A DNA stretch of 64,000 bases from Poriferisodalis sp965231925 (GCA_965231925.1 OZ246894.1:248001-312000), one strand, 5' to 3'. Counted from the first letter of the stretch, positions 1-9,595 are shown. Program-made: numbers and translations. Notes: a model not told the origin generated them from the letters alone.

Positions 1-546
1 CTGATGTCCGACGACGGGCCCGGCTTCCGGCGGCTCGAGGACGGCGGCTGGCGCTTTGACCTCGACACCGCACCGCTTTCCGAAGACGTCACCGACGACG
101 AATTGTCCGAAGCGGCCGCACTCGGATTTGATGCTCCCACCCTGACCCTGTCGGTGTCGCTGCCCGGCGATGCCGTCGAGCACAACGCGGACACGGTGAG
201 CGGCTCGACCTACACGTGGGTGTTCGACACTGCTGAAGTGCGCGATTTCCCCGACAGGATCTACCTTGAAACGGCACCAGGCGGCGGGCTGGGGCCCGAG
301 GCAATCGGAGCGATCGTCGCCGGGATCGCGCTGGCCCTCGCAGCACTCGTGACGCTGCGCAGGCACCGCGAAGCCAAAGCCGCCGCGTCACAAGATGCCG
401 ACCCGGATTCCGAACCGACCGGCAGCGAGGATCCCGAGACCGCAGACGAGGCCTCCGATCCAGACGAATCCGGTGGTGACGCAACCGGTGGCGGCACCGC
501 AGACGACGGCAACGATGACTCCTCGGAGCGGTCGACGGAGACCTAG
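1..546 (+). CDS. C-terminal part of an LppM-like membrane-anchored protein (partial)
   Basis: The reading frame is open to the first base of the window, so this is the end of a longer gene. The first 90 residues are beta-rich; the stretch around SLPGDAVEHN and YTWVFDT resembles the end of the LppM/DUF3153 domain of actinobacterial envelope lipoproteins. It is followed by a single transmembrane helix (about residues 97-118, GPEAIGAIVAGIALALAALV) with RRHR on its cytoplasmic side, and an acidic Asp/Glu/Ser/Gly-rich tail of about 55 residues. An extracytoplasmic domain held by one C-terminal helix is the likely topology. Its role is unknown; M. tuberculosis LppM is linked to envelope and phagosome biology, but that cannot be carried over from this fragment. 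Confidence 0.55.
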   Translation: MMSDDGPGFRRLEDGGWRFDLDTAPLSEDVTDDELSEAAALGFDAPTLTLSVSLPGDAVEHNADTVSGSTYTWVFDTAEVRDFPDRIYLETAPGGGLGPEAIGAIVAGIALALAALVTLRRHREAKAAASQDADPDSEPTGSEDPETADEASDPDESGGDATGGGTADDGNDDSSERSTET

Positions 547-559
547 GCAAGCCGCACTC

Positions 560-799
560 CGATGTGGTTACAAATCGATTTGTTTCGAGCGATCGGAATC
601 AGCCGCAGGCAGCCCGCACCATCGGCATGGCCGTCCTCGGCATCTGAGAGCTTGAATTCGCCGGCACAGATGCCCAAGCAGCGGAGGCGGCAGGAGACTC
701 GGCGACGTTGCGACCGGCCGGATCGCTGATCGCAGAGGGTTCTGCCGCCTCCGTTGCGGGCGCACATATCGTGCGCGACGGCTGAGAGGAAGGCGGGAA
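560..799 (+). pseudogene. Deleted vapBC remnant: operator joined to last codons of vapC and downstream region
   Basis: Bases 560-589 match the promoter/operator of the intact vapBC at 2494-2523 with one difference, and bases 590-799 match 3181-3388, which is the last 18 or so codons of vapC, the intergenic hairpins and the final codons of hppA. Everything between, meaning all of vapB and most of vapC, is missing here. In the vapC frame the remnant reads QAARTIGMAVLGI then stop, against QAARAIGMAVLGV in the intact copy. This is therefore the scar of a duplicated vapBC locus with a large internal deletion, and it forms a direct repeat of about 205 bp flanking the 2.4 kb that carries the VapBC45-like pair. 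Confidence 0.75.
570..583. promoter_or_regulatory. 14-bp perfect palindrome, candidate VapB operator (remnant copy)
   Basis: ACAAATCGATTTGT is a perfect palindrome present identically here and upstream of the intact vapB (2504-2517). Conservation in a locus that has otherwise lost its antitoxin gene suggests it can still be bound by VapB made elsewhere. Confidence 0.5.
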
Positions 800-844
800 C
801 CAGGTCTCGTAAATCACGCATGCGTCAGGATCGTCACCTGTAAC

Positions 845-1555
845 TTGAACTACATCAGCACGGACGTACGCTTCACTCAGGGTCTCTACACACCGGCCGC
901 AGCCGCTCGATTCGTCGGCATGAGCCCAAGCACGTTTCGCTCCTGGTCCCATGGCTATCGGCGCGAGTTTGCGGACCGCCCGGCAGTCGTGATGGGTCCC
1001 GTCATATCGGCTGTTCCCCATGGTCGGAGTCGCCGAGTGCCATTTGTAGGACTAGTCGAGGCGACCGTTGTTCAAGCGTTTCGCAGCACCGGCCTCTCCA
1101 TGCAGAAGATCCGTCAAGCCATTGAGGTCTTGACGAGACAAGGCGAGCTGCACAACGCCCTGGCATCCCAGCAGCTCTATACCGATGGGGCGGAAATTCT
1201 GTACGACTACGCGAGCGATCACGAGGAGCCACTGCTGCGGCTGCTGACGGTCGTCGGTACTGGCCAACGGGTGTTTCACGAGGTGCTGGACGAGTATCTG
1301 CAGCGGATCATCTTTGGAGACCGCTGGGCCACCCAACTTGTACTGCCGGTCACCAAGCGAGAACTGCTGCGAGTCGTGCCGGAAGTGGCGCGCGGTGAAC
1401 CCATCTTCATGAACGGCGGAGCGCCTCTGTCCGCGGTGAGGTCGAGAGTGCAGGCCGGGGAGCCAATCAAGTCGATCGCGCGCGACTACGACGTGCCGTC
1501 GGAGGACATTTCGGAAGCCCTCAATGCCATCTGGCCGGAAACGGCAGCAGCCTGA
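845..1555 (+). CDS. VapB45-like antitoxin (HTH plus DUF433)
   Basis: The 236-residue protein has an N-terminal MerR-like helix-turn-helix (about residues 14-40, GLYTPAAAARFVGMSPSTF) and a C-terminal DUF433 domain (about 175-232, with GEPIFMNGGAPLSAVRSRV and AGEPIKSIARDYDVP). This architecture and length match the VapB45 antitoxin family (M. tuberculosis Rv2018 type), which is cotranscribed with a PIN-like toxin. The toxin gene follows and overlaps by 32 bases. The TTG at 845 is chosen because the helix-turn-helix begins before the first downstream ATG at 920. As in other TA modules it probably represses its own promoter and neutralises the toxin. Confidence 0.75.
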   Translation: MNYISTDVRFTQGLYTPAAAARFVGMSPSTFRSWSHGYRREFADRPAVVMGPVISAVPHGRSRRVPFVGLVEATVVQAFRSTGLSMQKIRQAIEVLTRQGELHNALASQQLYTDGAEILYDYASDHEEPLLRLLTVVGTGQRVFHEVLDEYLQRIIFGDRWATQLVLPVTKRELLRVVPEVARGEPIFMNGGAPLSAVRSRVQAGEPIKSIARDYDVPSEDISEALNAIWPETAAA

Positions 1556-1967
1556 GAAACCGCCGCCGATCTTCTTCTTGGACCGGGGAGTAGGTCGGCA
1601 TGTGGTTGCGGAAGCCATACGCGCACGCGGCTGCGAGGCGCTACCGATGGCAGACGTCTATCCGAACGGCGCGGACCAACGGGTGCCTGACGATGAGTGG
1701 ATCGAGCGGGCGGGGCGCGAGGGTTGGATCGCGATCACCAAGGACTACTCGATTATTCGCGACCACGCCGATGACCTGAAGTCGTCGCGGCTGCGAGTCT
1801 TTGCGTTCAACAACGCCAGTATTTCGGGTGATGAGATGGCGAGCCGTCTCGATCGTCACTTCAACCGCATTCTGCGGCGAGCGGCGAAGGCTGGGCCCTA
1901 CGTCTACGTGATCGGAAAGGACGGACTGGAGCGCCGGTGGCCGCCGAACGCTCAATCCTCGGCGTAG
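1524..1967 (+). CDS. VapC45-like PIN-family toxin
   Basis: A 147-residue protein of the VapC45/DUF5615 PIN-like group, typically about 140 residues. The conserved first acidic residue is in FFLDRGVGRHV (Asp20), followed by the acidic stretch VPDDEWI (about 55-61) and the WIAITKDYSII motif (Lys73, Asp74), which form the presumed Mg-dependent ribonuclease site. Family members are RNases whose activity is held in check by the partner encoded immediately upstream. Translation starts inside the antitoxin gene in another frame, so the two are coupled. The last 25 residues are basic. Target RNA is unknown. Confidence 0.75.
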   Translation: MPSGRKRQQPEKPPPIFFLDRGVGRHVVAEAIRARGCEALPMADVYPNGADQRVPDDEWIERAGREGWIAITKDYSIIRDHADDLKSSRLRVFAFNNASISGDEMASRLDRHFNRILRRAAKAGPYVYVIGKDGLERRWPPNAQSSA

Positions 1968-2493
1968 CCGACCGCGCTTGCGGCCGCCACCTGAGTTCCG
2001 GGGCTGGTTCCCCGAGTCGGTTAAGGCAGGCGAGACTGCGGGAATCGAGACCATCGTGCGGTCGAAGCGGACGTGTGAGCAGACAAGGTGTGCTCGGGTC
2101 GAGTGGCGGCGGCGTATTCGGCAACCAGTGGGCGCGGTGCTTCTCGGGACGCTGGCTGTCATCGGGTCCGGGTGCTTTCGCAGCTTCGTAAGCCGATGGC
2201 GCGCTGCACGTACTGCCAAATCTGGCGACGAGCCGTCGTTCCCCCAACCAGCAAGCGGTCCCCAACCGTGAAGAGCTCCCGACCCAGACGAAGCGGGGTT
2301 TCCTGCTGCGATCTTCGCAACGAGCACTGACCGCCGGGCCGGGGCTTCGAGGCAGGCATTGCCATCGTCCTGCTGGCAGGAGTCCTCGACCGCCTCACCC
2401 GCGGCGTAGCCGACCGCCTTCGCCCGCCGGCTACCGCCTGACCCCAGCGTCTCGGCGGCGGAATCGCGACGAAGACCGCTGCGAGCTGTGCAC
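1968..2493. other. Intergenic debris between two toxin-antitoxin loci
   Basis: No convincing complete gene is present. The stretch has lower coding signal than its surroundings and contains at least one recognisable gene fragment (2331-2441). The rest has short open frames on both strands that match no family I can name. It is best read as decayed sequence in a toxin-antitoxin island. Confidence 0.45.
2331..2441 (+). pseudogene. C-terminal fragment resembling a ProW-type ABC permease
   Basis: The frame ending at the TGA 2439-2441 reads GFEAGIAIVLLAGVLDRLTR followed by a short tail. This is characteristic of the last transmembrane helix and C-terminus of glycine betaine/proline permeases (ProW/OpuAB). 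No start codon or upstream permease sequence is present, so it is only a gene end. The assignment rests on about 25 residues. Confidence 0.4.
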
Positions 2494-2549
2494 CGATGTG
2501 GTCACAAATCGATTTGTTTCGAGACTACATCGCTGCCTAATGTGGTCAC
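2494..2549 (+). promoter_or_regulatory. vapBC operator/promoter region
   Basis: The 14-bp palindrome ACAAATCGATTTGT lies at 2504-2517. The sequence TGTGGTCACA occurs twice, at 2498-2507 and at 2540-2549 directly in front of the vapB ATG. Palindrome plus direct repeats around the start is typical of a TA autoregulatory operator. No separate Shine-Dalgarno is evident, so the message may be leaderless or weakly initiated. Confidence 0.5.
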
Positions 2550-2840
2550 ATGAGCGCGAACATTGGCATTCGAGAGTTGAAGGCGAAGCTGTCGGAATGC
2601 GTGCGGCGCGCTGCCGGCGGTGAGTGCATCATCGTGACCGACCGCGGACGTCCCGTCGCTCAGCTGACCGCACTGGACGACTCGACACTGGACGACCTCG
2701 CACGCATAGAACAAGGCGTCGCCGAGGGCTGGATCACTCCGCCGAAACGCAGGCGAGGGCTCAAGCCGTTCACCCCGCCGCTCCTGTCTACCGATGCTCC
2801 GAGCATCATGGAGATGCTGGACGAGGACCGCGGCGACTGA
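2550..2840 (+). CDS. vapB: Phd/YefM-type antitoxin VapB
   Basis: A 96-residue protein with the Phd/YefM fold: IGIRELKAKLSE (about 5-16) forms the DNA-binding N-terminus and GECIIVTDRGRPVAQL (about 24-39) the dimer strand-helix. The C-terminal half is Pro-rich and acidic, as expected for the toxin-wrapping tail. It should bind and block the VapC encoded next and repress its own promoter through the upstream palindrome. Its TGA overlaps the ATG of vapC by one base (TGATG), showing translational coupling. Confidence 0.85.
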   Translation: MSANIGIRELKAKLSECVRRAAGGECIIVTDRGRPVAQLTALDDSTLDDLARIEQGVAEGWITPPKRRRGLKPFTPPLLSTDAPSIMEMLDEDRGD

Positions 2841-3238
2841 TGCTTTACGTGGAGTCGAGCGCGTTGTTCAAGCGATACAGGACAGAGCGCGATTCAGAGA
2901 CAGTGCGCACGCTCATGACCGCGGAAGAAGTGCTGGTCACCTCGCGTTTGACAGAGATCGAAGTCAGGCGCAACTTGCGACGGCTCTATGAGGGAGAGGA
3001 ACTGGCGCGGGTTCAGAACCAGTTGCAGTTGGACCTCGACGAGTTCGCAATGATGAACCTCGATGCAGATGTATGTGCGGACGCTGCCTGGATCGCTGAG
3101 GAAACGCTGTGCCGGTCGCTCGACGCCATCCACTTGGCGGCAGCCCGGCAAGCGAGTCCGCACGCAACAGTGCTGACGTTCGATCGACGTCAGGCGCAGG
3201 CAGCCCGCGCCATCGGCATGGCCGTCCTCGGCGTTTGA
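2840..3238 (+). CDS. vapC: VapC-family PIN-domain toxin
   Basis: A 132-residue PIN-domain protein, the normal VapC length. The first motif is MLYVESSALFKRY, where the usual first Asp is replaced by Glu5. The remaining acidic positions are present: Glu in LTEIEVRR, Asp in SLDAIHLAAA and Asp in LTFDRRQAQ. VapC toxins are Mg-dependent RNases that cut tRNA or rRNA. Whether the Asp to Glu change lowers activity cannot be told from sequence. The last codons and the downstream region are duplicated at 590-799. Its neighbour hppA is convergent. Confidence 0.85.
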   Translation: MLYVESSALFKRYRTERDSETVRTLMTAEEVLVTSRLTEIEVRRNLRRLYEGEELARVQNQLQLDLDEFAMMNLDADVCADAAWIAEETLCRSLDAIHLAAARQASPHATVLTFDRRQAQAARAIGMAVLGV

Positions 3239-3270
3239 GAGCTTGACTCGCCGGCACAGATGCCAAAGCA

Positions 3271-3343
3271 GCGGAGGCGGCAGGAGACTCAGCGACGTTG
3301 CGACCGGCCGGATCGCTGGAGCCGAGGGTTCTGCCGCCTCCGC
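3271..3343. other. Long-loop inverted repeat between vapC and hppA
   Basis: GCGGAGGCGGCAG (3271-3283) pairs perfectly with CTGCCGCCTCCGC (3331-3343). The 47-base loop itself holds CAGCGA/TCGCTG arms. The duplicate at 681-752 keeps at least 11 paired bases of the outer stem. It lies between convergent genes, so a bidirectional transcription-end structure is a reasonable reading. Confidence 0.5.
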
Positions 3344-3348
3344 TGCGG

Positions 3349-3365
3349 GCGCACGAACCGTGCGC
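3349..3365 (-). terminator. Hairpin just past hppA, probable terminator
   Basis: GCGCAC at 3349-3354 pairs with GTGCGC at 3360-3365 around a five-base loop, seven bases beyond the hppA stop codon. In the duplicate near 760-776 the stem is identical but the loop differs, which supports selection on the stem. There is no U-run, as is common in high-GC actinobacteria. Confidence 0.5.
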
Positions 3366-3371
3366 GACGGC

Positions 3372-5477
<2,106 letters not shown>

Positions 5478-5623
5478 AAGGACCTCCAGGGTCGCAGCAG
5501 GATCAGGTCAGGATCAGGTCAGTTCGAGATGGCTCGGGGGAGTATGCCGGGCCGCAAGCACAGATGCAGACGACGCAGCTCTCCGGACTCGACGCGATTC
5601 TCGTGCTGCTCAGGGGCCGCGAA

Positions 5624-5730
5624 CTAGGAGGCTGGTCGGAAATGGGCGCCGGACCCAATCTGCAAGCCCCTGACCTGCGGTTTTGCATGCACTAAACACC
5701 CGAAATGCGACTTTCCGACCACGCTCCTAG
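5624..5730. mobile_element. 107-bp MITE-like element related to the IS1182-like element at 48906
   Basis: The ends are inverted repeats: CTAGGAGGCTGGTCGGAAA (5624-5642) against the complement of 5712-5730. The right end, 5708-5730, is identical over 23 bases to the left end of the IS1182-like element (48906-48928). The interior has no coding capacity. The element begins and ends with CTAG, and its right CTAG (5727-5730) contributes the TAG stop codon of nhaA. It is probably a non-autonomous derivative mobilised by that transposase. Confidence 0.75.
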
Positions 5731-7088
5731 GAGTCGGTCGCATGCCTTCCGGCCCACCACAGAACGAGCAGCGCGCCCGCAGCAGCGGCCAGGGAAGCCA
5801 CCAAGATGCCGATCTTGGCGAGATCGGTCACGCCGCCGGCATCAAAGGCGAGTCCTGAGATCAGTATCGACACAGTGAAGCCGATGCCCGCCGCGAAGCC
5901 CGCGCCGACGAACTGCGGCCAGTTGAGCCCTTCGGGCAACTCGAATCCCAGCCGCACGGCAAGCCAGGTGAACAGTGTGATGCCGACCGGCTTGCCCACG
6001 ACCAGACCCAGAATCACGCCCCAGGTGACGGGCGAAGTGGCAGCGTCGGACACGGTGTCGCCCGACAGCTTCACGCCCGCATTCGCGAGCGCGAAGATGG
6101 GAACAATCAAGAATGCGGTGAACGGGTGCAGGACCGACTCGAGGCGTTCGGTCATCGGCACCGATTCTTGGACGAGGAACGATGCTTGATGGACTTGCTC
6201 CACACTCGGATTGTCCGGGAGGTGGTCCACCACATCTTGGGCCTGCACTTGGCCGAGGAGCGGTTTGGCCGGCGTCAGCAGTCCGAGCGCCACCCCGGCG
6301 ATAGTGGCGTGCACGCCCGATTCCAGCGTCGCGAACCAGACCACGAGCCCGATCACTACATACAACTCGACGGCCCATACCTTCAACACGGTCAGGGCCC
6401 GGATCACCACGAGCAGACCTGCTGCCAGCGCAAGCCACCTGAAGTCCAGGTCGCCGGCGTAGAAGATCGCGATGACCACGATGGCCCCGATGTCATCCAC
6501 GATCGCCAGTGTCAAGAGAAACAGCTTCAGCATCGAAGGCACGCGTGATCCCAGCAGCGACACGATGCCCACCGCGAACGCAATGTCGGTCGCCATCGGC
6601 ATCGCCCAGCCCGCCGCGGCATCACCCGACGGATTCAAGGCGAAGTACAGCAGTGCGGGCACCACCATCCCGCCGACGGCCGCAATCGCAGGCAGCATGG
6701 CAGCCCGCACGTTTGCGAGATGACCGGTGACCAGCTCGCGTTTGATCTCCAAGCCGACCACAAAGAAGAACAGCGCCATGAGGGCGTCGTTGACGAAGTG
6801 CCCCAGTGTCAACGGATGCAGGTGATACGAGCCAATCGCGAGATCGATGTACGTGTGCCAGAAATCGAAATAGCTGTCGCTCCATTGCGAGTTCGCCCAG
6901 ATGAGCGCCGCGCCGGTGGCCAGCAACAGCAGCACGCTGCTGGCGACTTCGCGGTTGATGAAATTCAGAATCGGCCGGGCCACGTATCGCGCGAGCCTGC
7001 TTTCGCCGCCCACAAATGTCTCGCGTTGGAACAGGTAGTCCGGACCCGCCATATCGGCCCACAGGCTACGGGCCGCTATTGGGGGCAC
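5727..7088 (-). CDS. nhaA: Na+/H+ antiporter NhaA
   Basis: A 453-residue, 12-helix secondary antiporter that exports Na+ (or Li+) in exchange for protons and helps pH and salt homeostasis. LAIVDDIGAIVVIAIF holds the ion-binding Asp198-Asp199 pair, equivalent to E. coli Asp163-Asp164. The ATDIAFAVG helix contributes Asp168, and DALMALFFFVVGLEIKREL the conserved cytoplasmic funnel. GTG at 7088 is used here; an ATG twelve codons on (about 7052) is an alternative. The gene follows the STAS gene by 41 bases on the same strand. Its TAG stop lies in the terminal CTAG of the 107-bp element, so the original C-terminus may have been altered by insertion. Confidence 0.93.
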   Translation of the reverse strand: MPPIAARSLWADMAGPDYLFQRETFVGGESRLARYVARPILNFINREVASSVLLLLATGAALIWANSQWSDSYFDFWHTYIDLAIGSYHLHPLTLGHFVNDALMALFFFVVGLEIKRELVTGHLANVRAAMLPAIAAVGGMVVPALLYFALNPSGDAAAGWAMPMATDIAFAVGIVSLLGSRVPSMLKLFLLTLAIVDDIGAIVVIAIFYAGDLDFRWLALAAGLLVVIRALTVLKVWAVELYVVIGLVVWFATLESGVHATIAGVALGLLTPAKPLLGQVQAQDVVDHLPDNPSVEQVHQASFLVQESVPMTERLESVLHPFTAFLIVPIFALANAGVKLSGDTVSDAATSPVTWGVILGLVVGKPVGITLFTWLAVRLGFELPEGLNWPQFVGAGFAAGIGFTVSILISGLAFDAGGVTDLAKIGILVASLAAAAGALLVLWWAGRHATDS

Positions 7089-7129
7089 CTTGCCGCGCGG
7101 GATTCTCAGGCCGTCTGTTGCGACGATCT

Positions 7130-7498
7130 TCAGCGACCGGTCACGTCCGCAATGGCGTCAGCCAGCCCGGGGGCGGTGGCGAAGAGCGAATCGACCTCGG
7201 TCTCGGCCAAGGTTGCGGCGACCCCGGGCGCGCTCACCACGAGCGCCATGGCGCCGCGGGCGGCACTGCAGCGTCGGCGCGCGTCGAGCAGGACGCCGAG
7301 GACGACCGGCTGCATCACGTCGATGTCGGACAGGTCGACAACGAGTCGCGGCGGTGTTCCCGCAGCCGCCAGCGCGGAGCGGAGCGCGCTGTCCAGCGAG
7401 GCGATCGTGCCCAGATCGAGATCGCCACGTGGCGTCACCACCACCGCGGTCGAGCCGTCTGCCCCAGTGATCGTCCGCTCGGAGATGCCCGAGATCAT
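7130..7498 (-). CDS. STAS-domain protein (anti-anti-sigma-like) lacking the phosphoserine
   Basis: A 122-residue single STAS domain with the expected GDLDLGTIASLDSAL and LVVDLSDIDVMQPVVLG segments. In true anti-sigma antagonists the second segment contains a phosphorylatable Ser (usually DSSGL); here that position reads QPVVL, so regulation by an RsbW-type kinase is unlikely. It begins nine bases after the luciferase-like oxidoreductase gene and is probably cotranscribed with it. No kinase or sigma gene is adjacent. A partner-binding role unrelated to sigma control is possible. Confidence 0.75.
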   Translation of the reverse strand: MISGISERTITGADGSTAVVVTPRGDLDLGTIASLDSALRSALAAAGTPPRLVVDLSDIDVMQPVVLGVLLDARRRCSAARGAMALVVSAPGVAATLAETEVDSLFATAPGLADAIADVTGR

Positions 7499-7507
7499 GA
7501 CCAGCGC

Positions 7508-8632
7508 TCAGGCAAAGCGAGGCATCACCTTGTCGCTGATGAGCTCGAGCGACGCGTTGATCTGGTCGGCGGAATGGATGCCTTGGGGGACCAGGAAGAA
7601 CGCCTCGTCGATGCCGAGCACAGTCTGTGCCTCTTCGATCTGGCGGCTGATCGTGTCGGGGCTGCCCACGAGCTGCAGCGGCATGCCCTGGCCGAACTGG
7701 ATGGCCCACTGGTTCCAGAACCACTCCATGTCGGCGAACTGCGCCCAGGCCTCGGCGTCGGTGGGCGCGCATACGGCGACACCGCCCCAGCCGCACTCGT
7801 GCCCGCGGGGCTTTTCGATGCCGTGTTGAGCGGCCTCGGCGCGGTACGCCCTCCACAGCGCCTCGCAGAACTCCATCTTGTCGCTGAGCACGATCGGCGT
7901 GCCGCCGTAGCGAGCCCAGAAGACGGCCGAATCCATCGACATCGTGAACCCGCCGTAGAGCGGCGGGTGCGGCGTCTGCAGCGGGCGCGGTGCGATGCCC
8001 ACCTCGTGGATCGTCATGTCGGCGTCCACCCCGGCGCCGTAGTCGGAATACACGGTGTGGGTGTGGGGGTTGAGGTTGTCGTTGGGGAAGCGCCAGAACT
8101 CGCCCTCGTAGGAGAACGTGTTGTTCTTGAGGGCGGTGAGCACCACGTCGACGAATTCTTCGAAGTACCGGCGGTTGTAGTCGTCTGCGTCGGTGCCGCG
8201 GTTCCACTTGCCGACCGCAGCGAGATCAGGGCGGATCTTGAACTGGTCCACCCAGCGATGCTGGTAGCCGCGCACCGCGCCGAAGCAGAGCCTCCCGCCG
8301 GTCATGTGGTCGAGCGTCGCCACCTGCTCGGCGACCCGCAGCGGGTTGTGAGTGGTCGACACGTAGCCGCAGGCGATCGGCCGCAGCCGGGTGCTGTGCT
8401 GGGCGATCCAGGTGGCCATGAGGTTCAGGTCGTTGGAGATCTCGAACCCCTCGATCTGCAGGTGGTGCTCGGGGTGGCCGAAGCCGTACCAGCCGTTGTC
8501 GTCGGCGAAGCGGGCGATCTCGGCGATCTCGCCGAGCATGCGCTGGTAGTAGTCGTTGTTGAGCCCTGCGAGGCCGGCTTCCAGCTCATGGCGCCGGCCG
8601 ATCGTGCAGTACATGAACAAGCTGAATTTCAC
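7508..8632 (-). CDS. Luciferase-like (LLM class) flavin-dependent oxidoreductase
   Basis: A 374-residue TIM-barrel monooxygenase of the bacterial luciferase superfamily using FMN or F420. The N-terminus KFSLFMYCTIGRRHE, the EIARFADDNGWYGFGHPEHH segment, ATLDHMTGGRLCFGAVRGY and the late LVGSPDTISRQIEE are standard family landmarks. GTG at 8632 is chosen because GGGAG lies five bases upstream and the barrel begins immediately; upstream codons in frame have no domain similarity. It is divergent from a TetR regulator that probably controls it. Relatives act in alkane, aldehyde or steroid-like substrate oxidation, but the substrate here is unknown. Confidence 0.88.
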   Translation of the reverse strand: MKFSLFMYCTIGRRHELEAGLAGLNNDYYQRMLGEIAEIARFADDNGWYGFGHPEHHLQIEGFEISNDLNLMATWIAQHSTRLRPIACGYVSTTHNPLRVAEQVATLDHMTGGRLCFGAVRGYQHRWVDQFKIRPDLAAVGKWNRGTDADDYNRRYFEEFVDVVLTALKNNTFSYEGEFWRFPNDNLNPHTHTVYSDYGAGVDADMTIHEVGIAPRPLQTPHPPLYGGFTMSMDSAVFWARYGGTPIVLSDKMEFCEALWRAYRAEAAQHGIEKPRGHECGWGGVAVCAPTDAEAWAQFADMEWFWNQWAIQFGQGMPLQLVGSPDTISRQIEEAQTVLGIDEAFFLVPQGIHSADQINASLELISDKVMPRFA

Positions 8633-8808
8633 CGTGGCTCCCGTCGTCTGTGCCCGCAGCCGTCCGCGATCTGCGCAGGCCCTGAGCCTCGCAGACGACT
8701 TCGCGGAGTGTAGGTGAGCACGCCCGTGCCAGCCCCAGAGCGCGCCCGGTCCCGCGCCGCCGCAACCCCGCATTCGCCGTGATCCGCGCACTGCTGTCGG
8801 GTGAAACC

Positions 8809-8820
8809 CCCTGATCAGGG
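8809..8820. promoter_or_regulatory. 12-bp palindrome in the LLM/TetR divergent region
   Basis: CCCTGATCAGGG is a perfect palindrome 58 bases before the tetR start. It lies 14 bases from the second palindrome and may be another regulator site. Confidence 0.35.
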
Positions 8821-8833
8821 TTCGACTCCTGCA

Positions 8834-8847
8834 TGAACGCCCGTTCA
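8834..8847. promoter_or_regulatory. Candidate TetR operator
   Basis: TGAACG and CGTTCA flank a two-base spacer, giving a TetR-style palindrome 20 bases upstream of the tetR start and in the shared divergent promoter region. Autoregulation together with repression of the oxidoreductase gene is the simplest model. Confidence 0.5.
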
Positions 8848-8867
8848 GGACTAAGTTCTTCCGAGGC

Positions 8868-9578
8868 ATGGACAGCACCGAGGCAGCCATTGGCAGCTCG
8901 GCCCAGCCGGATCCCACCAACAACTCCGCTGCCGCTGACGTCGATGAGAACGGCGGCAACGGCAATGGCAACGGCCGGAGGATTCGCAAGGGCGAGCGCA
9001 GCCGTATGCGCATCCTGGATGCTGCTGCGCGCTTGCTCTCGTGCCGTGGCTATGCCGCCACCACCCTGACCGACATCGCCGGCGCCGCAGAGATGCAGGC
9101 AGGCAGCCTCTACTACCACTTCGACTCCAAGGACGCGATCGTCGAAGAGGTGCTGAGCGTCGGCATCGACCACGCCCGCGCCGCGATCAACGCGGCGCTG
9201 GAGGCATTGGGCGCCGAGGCGAAGGGCTCCGACCGTCTGGCCGAAGCCATCGTGGCCTACGTCAACTGCATCGTGGCCGAGAGCAACTTCACGGTCGCCA
9301 ACATCCGCTGCTACAACGAGTCGCCTCCCCAGACCCGCCAGAGCCTGAATGTGCCCCTGCGCGACTTCACCAACCTGTGGGTCGGCCTGCTTGCAGAAGG
9401 CCAGTCCGACGGCTCGCTGCGCGACGACGCCAATGCCAAGGTCCTCGCCCGGATCATGATCTCGGGCCTCAACTCGCTGGCCAGCTGGTACCGCCCTGGC
9501 GGCGAATTGCGTCTCGAAGACCTCGCCCGCCAGTTCGCCGAATTGGTCCTGACCGGCCTGCTCCCCGACGCGGAATGA
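8868..9578 (+). CDS. TetR/AcrR-family transcriptional regulator
   Basis: A 236-residue protein with a 45-residue low-complexity Asn/Gly/Asp N-terminal leader, then a TetR DNA-binding domain (about 48-95): RMRILDAAARLLSCRGYAAT and LTDIAGAAEMQAGSLYYHFD. The C-terminal ligand domain (NIRCYNESPPQTRQSLN region) resembles the KstR2-like group that often responds to acyl-CoA metabolites. It is transcribed away from the oxidoreductase gene, with two palindromes between. The unusual leader means the true start could be near the first helix, but the ATG at 8868 is the only good ATG upstream of the domain. Confidence 0.88.
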   Translation: MDSTEAAIGSSAQPDPTNNSAAADVDENGGNGNGNGRRIRKGERSRMRILDAAARLLSCRGYAATTLTDIAGAAEMQAGSLYYHFDSKDAIVEEVLSVGIDHARAAINAALEALGAEAKGSDRLAEAIVAYVNCIVAESNFTVANIRCYNESPPQTRQSLNVPLRDFTNLWVGLLAEGQSDGSLRDDANAKVLARIMISGLNSLASWYRPGGELRLEDLARQFAELVLTGLLPDAE

Positions 9579-9595
9579 CAGCTACAGGGTGACAG

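Noticed and set aside
1978..2330. Several 65-130-residue open frames between the TA loci
   Set aside because: No motif, no start signal, overlap each other in many frames; treated as debris.
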